From Nymphaea colorata (Eukaryota > Streptophyta > Magnoliopsida > Nymphaeales > Nymphaeaceae), in the NCBI RefSeq assembly GCF_008831285.2, contig NW_022204616.1, positions 1-64,000 on the forward strand: a DNA stretch of 64,000 bases, written 5' to 3'. Each line of letters starts with the position of its first letter. Position 1 is the stretch's first letter. The position numbers and the translations under genes were made by a program. Under the pieces are notes generated by a model. The model did no database searches, had not been told where the DNA came from, and saw only the letters and a program-made list of their open reading frames with translations. Positions 35,489-45,988 of the stretch are shown in pieces.

Positions 35489-37384
35489 TCATTTGTACTT
35501 GTCCCACACCGAGGGGATCTCATACCGACCCACTCCTGGATTGTGAACCACCGGCTTCACGAAGTCATACTTATTACCCAAACCGATAGAAGCACCCTTC
35601 TTGCGACGAGGATCGAAGTCACTCTCCCTCACGTATGTGTAGGACTCGTAGCCAGGCCTCTCCGCGCTCTCGAATCGCGGGGATTTGGAGAACTTGAGAT
35701 TGCCGTTCATGTTGAAGAGGAGTGGCTTGTGCTTTTGGTCCTTGGGAGAGAGGGTCTGCATGCGGGAGCTGGACTTGAGGGGAGGCAGGATGATATCGTT
35801 TTCCTGCAGGACTGCCAGCGTGGACATGGAGTATATTTCCTTGCTCTTGGCCCGCTCCTCCTGGCGCCGACGAATGCGGTCCTCGATCTGGTTGCGCTTC
35901 GACCGCACCCGCATCTCCTCCATTTCCTCCTGCGGGATCAGCTCCGAGGACTCCAGCGCCGTCTCCTTGACCGAAACGGTCGGCGACTTCTTCTCCTCCT
36001 GCTCGCGGTAGACCATGTCGAGCGTGAGTTCTCCCGAGTAGTTCTTGTTCTCGTCCCTCAGCTTCACCTTCTTGGAGGCGTACCTGCCCAGCTCGAAGAG
36101 CTCGCGAAGGTTGACGTCTGCGAAGAAGAAGGGGAGCTTCTCCCTTCCGGTGTGCAGCTATATCGTGATCTTCATGGTCTCCTCCCAGGTCCGCTTGAAG
36201 GCGAAAGTGTCGATGACGATGAGCTCCTTCCCTGGACGCTCCAGCACCGATGACTCCTGCGCCTGCTTGCCCAGCTTGATCTCAAGAGACATGTTCTTGT
36301 TCTCGATGATGGCCTCGTTGAAGAGCTCCAGCCGACCCAGGATGGAGTTGACGATGATGACGCCGTTGGACTGCTTCACCACGCTCTTCTTGCGCTCCAG
36401 CGACTTGGAGTCCTTCTCGGGACTAATTCCCTTCTTCTGCTCCTCCAGGTACTGCAGCTCCTCCTTGCTCTTGAAGATGACTTCAGCTTGGAACTCGATC
36501 ACTCCGATCTCCCGCTTCTGGAACTTGACCAGCGTCGTCAGCGGGATTTTCTTGATCAGCTTGGCATCCTTCTTGAAGTTCAGGTCCATGTGGCCTGCGA
36601 TCTTGTCCTTGCCCAGCTCCAGCAGGATCTTCTCCTTCTTGCCCAAGCTCGACTTGTTGGTCCTATCCTCAGAGGTGATGGACTTGTTGAACGAAGATTC
36701 AGTCTGGTATTCGTTGATCTCGACGTTGTAGTCCTCCTGATCCCTGACGAACAGTTGGATCTCCATGTCGATTTCCTTCTTGAGGTATAGTTTGACGGGG
36801 TAGTTATAGGAGAAGGATCCTGAGTCCTCCTGTTCGAAGGGGAGATCCTGCTTGTGCTCCTTGCCGTCGATGATGAAGTTGAGATAGAACTTGGGGGTCT
36901 TCTTGAGGTGGCGCACGAAGGAGACCTTGAAGTTGGTCATCTTGAGCAGGTAGAAATAGTCCATCTGCTTCTACACCGCGTAGGCCACCTCCGTCTTTAT
37001 TATCTCGTATTCGATGAAGATCTTACCCACTGACTCGTCTTTCTTGTTCATTATGTCCATCTTGCACGGCAGACTGCCATGCTGTACGTTCTCGACTTCG
37101 ATCTCGACCACTGATTGCCCAAAGCTCATCGCTTCCACCACGTTATCCTTGGCGAAGTGTATCTCCTGGCCTTCGGGCAGCGACACGAATTCCAACCTGA
37201 GGGGGGCTCGTTTCTTGGCGAGTGGGAATATGAAGGTCTCCTTCCAGGCGAAGTTCTTGGACTGGCTGGTGGGCTTGCTGCTCCGCTCCTGGCCGTTGTA
37301 GGTGAACCGGGTGTAGACTGAAGCCTATTTGGGCAGGTCCTTGAACTGGGCCTTCCAGAGGGTCACGATCAGCTTCTACTGCAT
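35489..37384 (-). CDS. Multi-C2-domain-like protein
   Basis: A 631-residue frame without introns. At least three beta-sandwich-like units with C2 character occur: residues about 1-125 (KLIVTLWKAQFKDLP start, then SKNFAWKETFIFPL), about 130-270 (MTNFKVSFVRHLKKTPKFYLNF) and about 290-430 (GVIIVNSILGRLELFNEA). The repeated pattern is 'target beta strand, W-K-E-x-F-x-F strand'. Acidic Ca-binding loops are not obvious, so they may be Ca-independent. The C-terminal 190 residues are charged, with a basic Arg-rich helix and conserved-looking ends. C2 domains mediate membrane or protein contacts at cilia and cortex; a ciliary role is inferred only. Confidence 0.6.
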
Positions 37385-37460
37385 AATAATTATATTGCAG
37401 AACACCCACCCTCACTGCATCAGAATGCACAGATTATTCACAAAAAACAACTCCCACCAA

Positions 37461-38428
37461 TCAGCTATTCATCACTCTGATCTTCAGCTTGCCCTCCCTC
37501 CTCAGCCAGTCAGTCACGTTCTCCCACCTCTCGCTCCGCTTTATCACCAGAGTGGCCTGATCCTTCTCTCCAGACTCGAACTTGAGGATGGCTACATTGC
37601 TTAGCTTGCACTGCTTGGACAGTCCCTCCATCAACTTGAAGTTCCATCCCTTTAAAATCTTTATCTCCACTGGCTATTTCCCATTAACGTAGTTTCCTTC
37701 CTTCGTGGGCAGCTTCGAGTCAGATTTGACCTTATTCAACGTCTTCTCTTCGGGATTTTTCTTGCTTTCTTGCTTGCTGTTGTTGGGATGCTAATTTTCA
37801 GGTGGAAAGTAAGTTGATTTGACTCTTTGACGCTGTTGAGGGAGAGCTGATCGCGAGGACTAGTTTTGCTGCTATTTGGATCGTTGATGTGCGCAAACCT
37901 GATGCTGTCGTGCTGGTCCCACTGCATCTGGTGGGGGATTAGCGGAGCCAAAGGGATCGACTTTTACGTCTTGGCCTTCTGCTTTATGTCGAAATCAAAC
38001 AGACGAGACGAATTTCCCTTTATCTATGAGGTATTGTAGGGCAAGTTGTTGATCTATCTGTTGAGCGTTTCCTTTCGGCCGAAGTTGTGCTCCTCTGCAC
38101 TCTTTTTTACTTCATTTTTGGTTTCGATTTATTGTTTGGGAGGGAGTTTCTGGGGCGGGTAGAAGATGGAGGACTGTAGATCAGCCTATTTCCTACTCTT
38201 GTGGTAGTTGTCATCGAATTCTGCCTTTTCGTTGACGTTGGAGGTATCCTTGCCCTTGTTGGTGATTTCCCTGGAGACTTGGTTCACCTTCGATGCGTAC
38301 TTCTCGTAGTTCTCCTAGGTTTTCTTCTTGAAGGCTGCGTTGGGGTCTATGTAGTTGTTATTTTCGATCCTGGGGGCAAAACCGATGGAACTGGTGCCGA
38401 AGATGTCGTTGTCCTTACGCTTGTACAT
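37461..38428 (-). CDS. Basic protein with C-terminal C2-like segment
   Basis: About 308-322 residues. The N-terminus is polar and basic; the C-terminal 90 residues (PVEIKILKGWNFKLMEGL to REGKLKIRVMNS) have the strand pattern of the C2-like units in the two nearby genes. Near 37,790-37,840 the frame moves by one. Either a 41-nt intron starting GTCAAAGAG or one missing base would join them; both sides look coding. It lies 76 bp from the 631-residue C2 gene and is transcribed in the same direction. Confidence 0.5.
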
Positions 38429-38569
38429 TTAAATTTAAATAAAATGACAAAGGATGGGATTATAATCGGCATTCGTTGATTGGCATCAATAAAATTAAAG
38501 TATAGTTATTAATGCATGCAATTGATGAGCTGTACAAGCAGGAGAGAATGATAGAAGAAATGCGAAGGA

Positions 38570-40106
38570 TCAGGATTAGGGAGCAAATAGCTTGATGACC
38601 CCGTCGGCTCCTCCCGAAGCTGTGATGTTGTTTCTCCCAAACGTGATGCAGTGAGCAGCCTAGTCGTACTTCTTCTTGTGAGCCTACATATTGCTGGCCT
38701 TACCTTGAATGCGCTGACGACTGCGTACTTCCTGAGATCCCACAGCTTCACCATTCCGTCCTGGCCGCAGCTGAACAGTTCGTAGGGAATATTGGTGAAG
38801 CACAAGCTCATCACCGACTCTTCGTGGGCCTCAAAGCTGTGGACCAGTTTGGACCGGTCGAAGATCCTTATGGTGGCGTCCTCGAAGGCGCCGGCGATGA
38901 TGGCGTTGTTGGAGACTATCCTGTGTAAGGGAGAGACGGACCTGTTGGTGGAGATCTGTCCCTCAGCCTGGAACTGCAGGTTGTTGATGCACTTCTGCGT
39001 TTCGAGGCTGAACTCGACCAGGAAGTTGTTGTTGACGTAGCCGGCGAAAAGATTGCCCTGGTGCATGCAGATAGCAGTCGGAATGTCCTCCTCCTCGTTG
39101 TTCTTCGACTGGTAAATGTAGCTGTGCTTGCACTTTGCCTGCACTCCTCCCTCCTCGAACTACAACTGGAACGAACGGATCGACACCTAAGAGGAAGTCG
39201 AAAACATCATCTTCTGCGTTATTGGATCGCTACTCGCTAGGGATAGTAAAGCAACTGCCATATTGGCTATAGCTTCTGGTCCTCGCTGTTGTTCCACTGT
39301 CCCACCTGCAGCTTCTTGGCGCCCTGAGCTATCTTCTTGGGGAAGTTCCACGCCCTGATGATGCCCTCCATGCCGCCGGTGAAGAGGAAACCTTATCCCT
39401 CAACCGCAGTGAAGATGGGACCAGCGTGCTCCCTGATAGTGGCCACGCAGTCCACTCGCTCGTTTGGTTTCTCCATGTTCCACACCTTCATCGTGGAGTC
39501 CTCCGAAACTGACACTAGGAACTGCTTATCGGGGAGGAAGCATACGTCCCTCACGCCGTCCTGATGCTCCTACAGACTAGCGATTTCCCGATAGTTGACT
39601 GGCGGCCGCTCCTCTCCCTTCTTCCCCTCGCCCACGCTCGCAGGGATCCTTCCTAAAGCAACGCGTACTAGATTTTGAGAGTAGCATTGGGGATCTTGGC
39701 CTTCAGGTCCTTGTTTATGCTCTACAGTAGTCCAGGCACTCCGAGCGAGCAAAGGATTCTGCGTATTGCTGATTTTACTTGTTGATTTGCGGTTTGTTGG
39801 TCTTAGGTCTGCGCTGCGGGATGGGAACTTCTTGCTCCTTCTCTTCGGAGTCCTTCTGTACGGATTTGCCCTTGAGCTGGCGCAGGCAATACTCCAGCAT
39901 GTTGTTTTTATTGCGTAGGTCGGCGGCGGTGGCTTCGCTGGCGGCCAATCTTCCCTCCAGCTCCTTGATCTGGTCTGTGAGTTCTTTCCGCTCCAAAAAC
40001 CACATGTTCTCCTTCAGCGCAACTTTCTGATACTCTGCCTTTGTGGAAGGAGAGATACGTGGAGAAACTCGAGGACGCCCGGCCAGCTGTAGTTCGAAAG
40101 GTCCAT
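38570..40106 (-). CDS. Striatin-family WD40 protein
   Basis: 478 residues with five introns of exactly 20 nt (40039-40058, 39759-39778, 39649-39668, 39214-39233, 38684-38703). The N-terminus starts YSWPGVLEFLHAEYQK and continues with a coiled coil (WFLERKELTDQIKELEGR to MLEYCLRQLK), as in striatins. A linker follows, then WD40 blades with VSVSEDSTMKVW, FTGGMEGIIRAW, CGQDGMVKLWDLRK and a final AHKKKYDEAAHCITFG...GGADGVIKLF. The last block is the striatin C-terminal signature, with TAG at a Glu position. Striatins are the scaffold of the STRIPAK PP2A complex. The N-terminal caveolin-binding-like part is short. Confidence 0.9.
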
Positions 40107-40277
40107 TAGCAATTAATTCAAATTAAACAAACACTACGCTATATTGAGTGCAAAACGAATGATATTATTTATCGAGAAGGCAACTTCCCACTTGCATCAA
40201 CAGAGCCAAAACAGAGAACCAACATAATATGATAAAATGATGGATAAAATGATTAATGGCTCGAATGATTGCTAAGA

Positions 40278-40517
40278 TCATCGGTCAGGAGTGTCAGTCA
40301 TAGGAATGCGGATGATTGGGGGTGCTTTGAGGGGTATATTTGGCTGAGGAGTGGGAAAATGTTTAATTGTGTTTCTTTTGCTAATGCTTTCGGAGTTTTG
40401 AGTTGAAGGACGCACGATGTCGTCAACGGTCAGTTTTTAGTTGGCTGCGATCATTTATGCCATCCTCCGTTCGGTGGCAGCACAGGTCAGTTCCGCTGTT
40501 TTTGATTATTTACGCAT
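40278..40517 (-). CDS. Small basic protein, unknown function
   Basis: A 79-residue frame from ATG 40515-40517 to TGA 40278-40280, lying between the C2 gene (38 bp) and striatin. Polar, with a proline-rich, Ile-rich C-terminus (PLKAPPIIRIPMTDTPDR). In-frame TAAs are read as Glu. No known domain. Composition and spacing support a real gene. Confidence 0.5.
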
Positions 40518-40555
40518 CCAGCAGCAGCCCATTATTATAAAAAAGAATATTTCGA

Positions 40556-41128
40556 TCACTGGTGAGCAGGAATATCGAAAACAGTGGAAATCGCCAAAAT
40601 CATCTTTCTCTTGTCGTCTTTGAACTCGTATTTTCTCTCCTTGGGTTGCCCAGTTGTCAGGATCCCTTATGACTGAGGGTCTATTTATATCCGCGCCATT
40701 ATTTCATCGTGGACCATATCCTTGTCCTTGATAAACAGCTACAATTTGTCAGGTATATCTTCCAGGGTGAAATAGAGGTGCTCCTTCCACTCGTACATGC
40801 CTTCTTTCTCCCTTTTTATAGTGGTCTTGTACAAAGTACTGCTTATCTTGCACTCAACATAGATTTCCCTCTCGGCTGCTTCGTTCTATAGCTCAAAAAG
40901 CTTCAAGCTATCGATAAAGAGGTCTAATTTGACCACATGGCCTTGCATGAACATCAGGGACAGAGTGAGAGTCCCAAAGAGAGCAGGACTAAGGGTACCC
41001 TATATAGCATCTTTGGTTATGCAGTTTACAGTAATTAAATGCTTCTTGAAGGGCAAGCTCAAGATGCTCTAGATGGGCAGGTCGAAGAATCCGATGTTCT
41101 GATCTCCGCTGTGCAGCTAGATTTGCAT
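40556..41128 (-). CDS. C2-domain-like protein
   Basis: 190 residues. The start (MQIELHSGDQNIGFFDLPI) and the middle (TLYKTTIKREKEGMYEWKEHLYFTLEDIPDKLELFIKDKDMV) give the C2 pattern: a strand, W-x-E-x-L-x-F strand and L-x-L-x-I-x-D-x-D strand. A D-x-D pair could bind calcium. The frame is open further upstream, with a hydrophobic N-terminus starting at 41398, but that would overlap the dihydrouridine synthase stop, so I prefer the inner ATG. It is the third C2-like gene in this 6-kb stretch. Confidence 0.6.
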
Positions 41129-41384
41129 TTTATGGCAAATAGGCATATAGAAAATGGTTGCTAGCCGGCATGGGTTTATTGAACATGAGTGGATACGGAA
41201 GAGTGTAATGCTTTGACTTTGACCAAGCATCCTCCTTTCTTTGTGCTTAATCCTGAAACTGAATGCAGTTTTAACTTGAGATAGCCTTGTCTTGACATCG
41301 CTTGAAAGCTTTATGAGTTTATACTGTAAAATAAGAATGCACTCAATAACCCACCCAATAAAATAAATGAATAAAATCAAGTAA

Positions 41385-42451
41385 TCATAAAAATTCACTC
41401 GATTCAGCAGTTTATGTACAGTATTCCTATGTCTCTAACATCCGTAAAGCCAAATCTCTGATCAGCTGTGTGAAATTTGTTTGCTATATTTTACTGAGGT
41501 CTGAAAGATGCCTCCTGAAGCTGCCTGCATGCCTTTGCCCATGGTAGAAATTGATGATTGGCTTGATGAGGGTGAACATAGTGGCGTTTTGAATCTGATT
41601 TCCAAACTTATCTTTGATTTCCCCTCTTTGAAGTTGCTCTATGTAATCAACATATCTCATCATCACATTGAATCTCTACTTTCTGGTCTATGAGAATTAT
41701 TCTCACATAATGGCTAAAATCGATCGATGTTGATCAGCTAAAATGGGTTTTCCATTGCCAGTCTGCCCACCATGAAACCTTGTAGGTTGTTTTCCTTCGC
41801 CAAAGAGTATCCCTATCGAATGCTTTTAATCCCTCCATTTATCTCTATGGACAAATCTGGAAAATCCCTTTTGGTTTGAAAAACCTTATCATACTGGAGA
41901 GGAGGGACTGTTCTATTCTTGGATGGATTGAGACCTTTCAGCAGTGCCTTCCTGGCATGAATGACAAAGTGATTGCCATAATTTGGATTGTTTTTGCGGG
42001 AGACAGTACTGATGAAGTGTTTGAGAAACTAGTAGCTGTCCTCATCATCGACCCCCAGCCTGCACTTAACAGAGCAGGGGATTGCCACACTTTTAGCCAT
42101 TTCTTCGACGCATTTTCTTACTATTTCTGGGGATTTCATGAGGACTGCGCCGAACTGCCCCTTTTGAACCTTGCTGCTTGGACATCCTACGTTTAGGTTG
42201 ATACCATCGTATCCATAGCTTTCCCCGATTAATGCAGCTTCAGCCAGTTTATGTGGTTCACACCCTCCTAGCTGCAGGACGATCGGATGCTGTGACTAAT
42301 GGAAGGGCAGCATCTGCCTATGATTGTGGATGACTGCATCTACTGACTTCATCTAGGTGTAAACTGTTGCCTTCTTGGTGAGCATCCTCACCAGCGCCCT
42401 GAAGTGGTGGTTGGAGACGTCAATCATGGGAGCAATCGAAACCATTGTCAT
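41385..42451 (-). CDS. tRNA-dihydrouridine synthase
   Basis: About 341 residues, flavoprotein reductase that makes dihydrouridine in tRNA. Motifs in order: [12 protein letters not shown] (7-18), YTEM (31-34, Glu by TAG), VLQLGG (58-63), NLNVGCPS (87-92; catalytic Cys90), [15 protein letters not shown]-like, [22 protein letters not shown] and [11 protein letters not shown]; the pattern is DusA-like. The frame moves by one near 41,670-41,700, between ENPF...IDRF and [12 protein letters not shown] 41-nt intron or one missing base would explain this; both sides are clearly Dus. It may be mitochondrial or cytosolic; no targeting sequence is seen. Confidence 0.9.
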
Positions 42452-42473
42452 TGTAGGGTAACTATTATTATGA

Positions 42474-43295
42474 TCAATCGTGGAGAGACTGGTTGCCCCT
42501 CCTGGTCCTCTGCCTGGCGCTCCGAATCACCTCACTCGGCTTGTAGTAGTGACTGCTGCTCTTCCTCTCGCTTTTAAGCCGCTCGATACTGGCCTCGTAG
42601 GCCATCCTGCTGCTGGTGTTCCTCTCGACCATCAGAAGCTCCAGTTCTCCCAACTTGGTCAGCTGCGTGTCCTTTATGCTCCCCAAATTCAACAAATGCT
42701 CGGTCTCACGTCTCTGGGTCTACTGTACGCTTTTCTGCCGCTAGAAGATGACCCGACTGCGTTCCGATTTAGCTTCTTGCTCGGATTTGTTTATATCTTC
42801 CTTTTTGTGGCGCTTCTCCTGGATGTTCTACTACCTCTTCTGCTGGATTATCCGATCGTACTGCCTGCTCTTGCTACGCTAAAGGTTAGTGGACTGTCTC
42901 TTGCTCTCCATCTGCTCCTTCCGGAAGGTCTTCGATCGGTAGTAATTCTCAACTCTGCTCTGTAGGTTTCTGCTCTTGAGTGCTTCCAATCTCTGTGCGT
43001 CATTTTTCCTCTGTTTTTCAAGCAAAGCTTTGATCTGGAGCGACTCTTCCTTTATCTTGTGTTTCTGCTACCACTTGAGATCGTTGTTGACAGTCCTATG
43101 GTTGGTCTTTTCGTCTTTGATGCAGAGAGCAGAAATCCTTCGTTTGATCATATCGATGTGGGATTCCTTATGGGTGAGCATGGTCACAGCATGCGAGTGG
43201 CTAATTTTCTTCATGGGAAGACTGCTGCTGGTGGGAGATCGAAGCGCCTCTCCCAAAGCGGGGTATCTCTCCCCTCTTATTTTATTCAGGTACAT
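42474..43295 (-). CDS. Charged coiled-coil protein, unknown function
   Basis: A 273-residue frame, rich in Lys, Arg, Gln, Glu and Ser and largely helical (KHKIKEESLQIKALLEKQRKN, ELELLMVERNTSSRMAYEASIERL). It could be an axonemal or basal-body microtubule-associated protein by composition, but no signature such as enkurin or Rib72 is visible. It ends 22 bp before the Dus start, in the same direction. The start is one of several possible; an 18-nt intron near the 5' end cannot be excluded. Confidence 0.55.
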
Positions 43296-43646
43296 TATAG
43301 TCACATTGCATTAAAAATCAGTCAAAGGATAGCTTTTAAGGTTCGGAAATGATCATGATAGCCTGTTAAGATAGAAGGAATATGCTGAAGATTATTGAAT
43401 CACTCATAAATGTTACTCTATTCATCCATCGATAAATAGACAAGTTGCACTTAAGTTCATTGGCTTTGATTAATTTCTAGAAGGCAATGGCAAAAATATG
43501 TGCCAAAAGATGATCCTGGCTTTTGAATTCCTTAATTTATTCTTGCGAATTTCTTGAATTATAATTGATATTGCTCTTATGCAAATCAAGTTTTAAGTGT
43601 TCGAGTCAGTCAATATTATAATACTAATCCAAACTTCGTCACGCTA
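43296..43646. promoter_or_regulatory. Divergent intergenic region
   Basis: About 350 bp between divergent starts. AT-rich, no coding signal seen. Both promoters are expected here. The base composition of the window shifts to AT-rich at about this point. Confidence 0.4.
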
Positions 43647-44721
43647 ATGGACCAGCTTAAAATCGTAAAGCAGCAACCCAAGGCATTGAAAGCCGACTCT
43701 CCGTAGAAGGATCTTTCGAATGGGCCCCTCCATGAGGTAAATTACGTACAATTTAGAAAGCCAGCGAGAAATCATCATCAAACGCAAGAATAAACTAGTC
43801 CAACCGATCAAACTCCTCAGCATCTTAGCCTAAGCCCGACATTCCCTTAACAGCAACGCCCTAAAAATAGCCCTATCAATATAAGTCCAACTGTGTAGGC
43901 CCCTTCCGATAGTCAGAGCCAATATGGAGCAAACGAGTGACATACATTTGCGGAATCTGCAAAAAGGAATTGGCCAGAACCTCTACTCTGCAAAAACATC
44001 TCAAAGAGCAGCATTCTTATGAGTTGCTTTCCAACAAGTTTTTAGTAGTGAGAGAAAGTCTTGCCAAATATGGCCATTACGAAGCATAGCAATTTTTCAA
44101 TTAACATCAAGAAGTGATCAAAAAATCCTTAGAGGCCAGCCATACTTGTTTCCTATCCCTGAAGAGTTCCAAGACAGGCTAGACAAGTCTTACATCAAAA
44201 AGGTTAACAAGAAATTTGCGGAGTTCAATATTTCATTCCAAAAGTCAAAGATTACGTTTTACTAGTTACCGAAGACAAACGGCCTCAACGGAATCTAAGG
44301 ACGCCTGCTCAGCCAAAGCGTGATGGAATCATTCAGGAAAGTCACCTTCAGATACGTCAAATAATTCCAAAGGTACTTTTAAATCTTCATCAAAAACATC
44401 ACTTTGTCGTAACTCTTTATCACGTTTCTGTTCATCTTCTCTACCGACCTCGCGAAATGCCAAGGAACATTCTTGAATTACGAGATAATGCAATTTTTCA
44501 CATCAGTATTGGCTCACTTTGAGTAGTGGGTGAACAAAAACTATCTGAAAGTTTTCAAACTCCACCAAATCTTCTATTATCGTAAAAATGATTTAACATA
44601 GATATTGATGCGTAAGAAAACGAAAAATACTGTGAAAGAGAACGAACTTGCCATCTTGGCACCCTCATTCGGACATACCTCAGGCAAGTAAAGGTTCGAA
44701 TTGCCGAAACGCCTGAATTGA
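43647..44721 (+). CDS. Single C2H2 zinc-finger protein, one frameshift
   Basis: 351 residues with one 20-nt intron (43737-43756) and one base supplied. An N-terminal Ser/Asn/Pro-rich region is followed by one C2H2 finger, YICGICKKELARTSTLQKHLKEQH (C-x2-C-x12-H-x4-H), at about residues 110-135, then a helical region with ELPKTNGLNG and VKEFERYF segments. At 44,121-44,126 a run of six A must be seven for reading to pass into ILRGQPYLFPIPEEF; otherwise the frame turns unnatural. It is a probable nucleic-acid-binding protein; the target is unknown. Confidence 0.6.
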
Positions 44722-44849
44722 AACTTGCAAACTTCATCCTCATTTGCTTCCATGAGTTCCTGAAACACTAAGGCCTATAAACATAATGACAAATGATAGT
44801 ATGATACTCTCTATTCTTCTAATATTAATAGCGATTCTAGGCTAGACTA

Positions 44850-45923
44850 TCACTTTAAATTCATCTTCTAAAATAACTATCTAATAAGAGCAGTTTGACC
44901 CTTCTCCTGTTCATCTTCGACGCTTTCCCAATCGTCAGATTCACTGCTTTCTTTTTTCTTTTTTGGAGGAGCTTTTTCTTCTTTCTTCTTTGTTTGAGCC
45001 GGCTGTATCTCTTACTTCGGGGCCTTCGGCTTTTCAGATAATGAAGGATTTTGGGTATATTTGACATTTTGATCTGGCTTCTGTGGCTATGCAGGCTTTA
45101 CTAAGTTATCAATCTTTTTTTCCTTTTCTTCGGCTTTAGAAGTAGTCTTTTATTGAGGCTTTTCTTAATTGGCTCCTTTTGCTTATTTAGTATCCTTCTA
45201 AGTAGCAACTTTTTATGATGCTTCCTTACTTATTGGCTAAGCTACATTTTTAGCTTTTTCCGGCTTGCCAACATCTTTGGCTTTTTCCTTTTATTTTTCT
45301 TTTTCTGTCGAAGCTGATTTTTCTTTTTCCAAGCATTACCTTAAAAGAGTCACCTAATCTTGCAGCTGTTTCTTCTCTTCCGCTTCAGCCAGTAAAGATT
45401 CCTCAAGTTCTCCAACCTGCAAAAGCAATTCTTCTTTTGCATCAGCCAAATCCAAGAGAAGATTATAGATAGCTTATTAAAACTCAAGCCCATACTTCGT
45501 GATCTTGAACTTAGCCTTGACTTCCTTTTTTAAATCTTCCACTCTTTGCTCGATTGGGACATACTTTCCGGTTCCTCCAACTTTGGACTTAACTGAATCG
45601 TATAGCCATTAGGCCACCCCACCATGCCATGAGCATGCGCCCCTTCCAGTTGCAGAGCTTCGTGTCCCATCGCCGCAGATGGCTCCTACTCTTTGCAAGG
45701 AATATTGATAATGGATCTCATCTCCATCATCATCGATGACTCTCCATTTGCCTGTCTCAGTCCCATTTTCAAACCTTCCCTATTCCTTTAGTTTCCCCGT
45801 ATATGGATCGAATTCTTGGTACAATCCTGAAAGTTTATTGTCTTTGAAGTATTTTTTTGACTTAAACTAATTAGGCTTTTTAGTTGCGTTAGTGGAGGTG
45901 CTGCTGTTCAACGATCCGAACAT
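44850..45923 (-). CDS. DUF3761-like protein with charged tail
   Basis: 357 residues. The N-terminal 60 residues have a MORN-like GRFENGTETGKW unit. Residues about 85-110 contain ICGDGTRSSATGRGACSWHGGV, matching the Cys-x2-DGT...G-x-CS-x-HGG pattern of DUF3761, a domain mainly known in bacteria. A coiled coil and then a long Lys/Glu-rich tail follow; many of its Glu are TAA/TAG. The two Cys and His suggest a structural or metal site; function unknown. Cytosolic, with no signal peptide. It starts 65 bp downstream of the giant gene's stop. Confidence 0.65.
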
Positions 45924-45988
45924 TTTCCAGCTATCTATGTATATTGTTATAAGATCGCAATAAAAATCATAAATTGTATAGAGAATCA

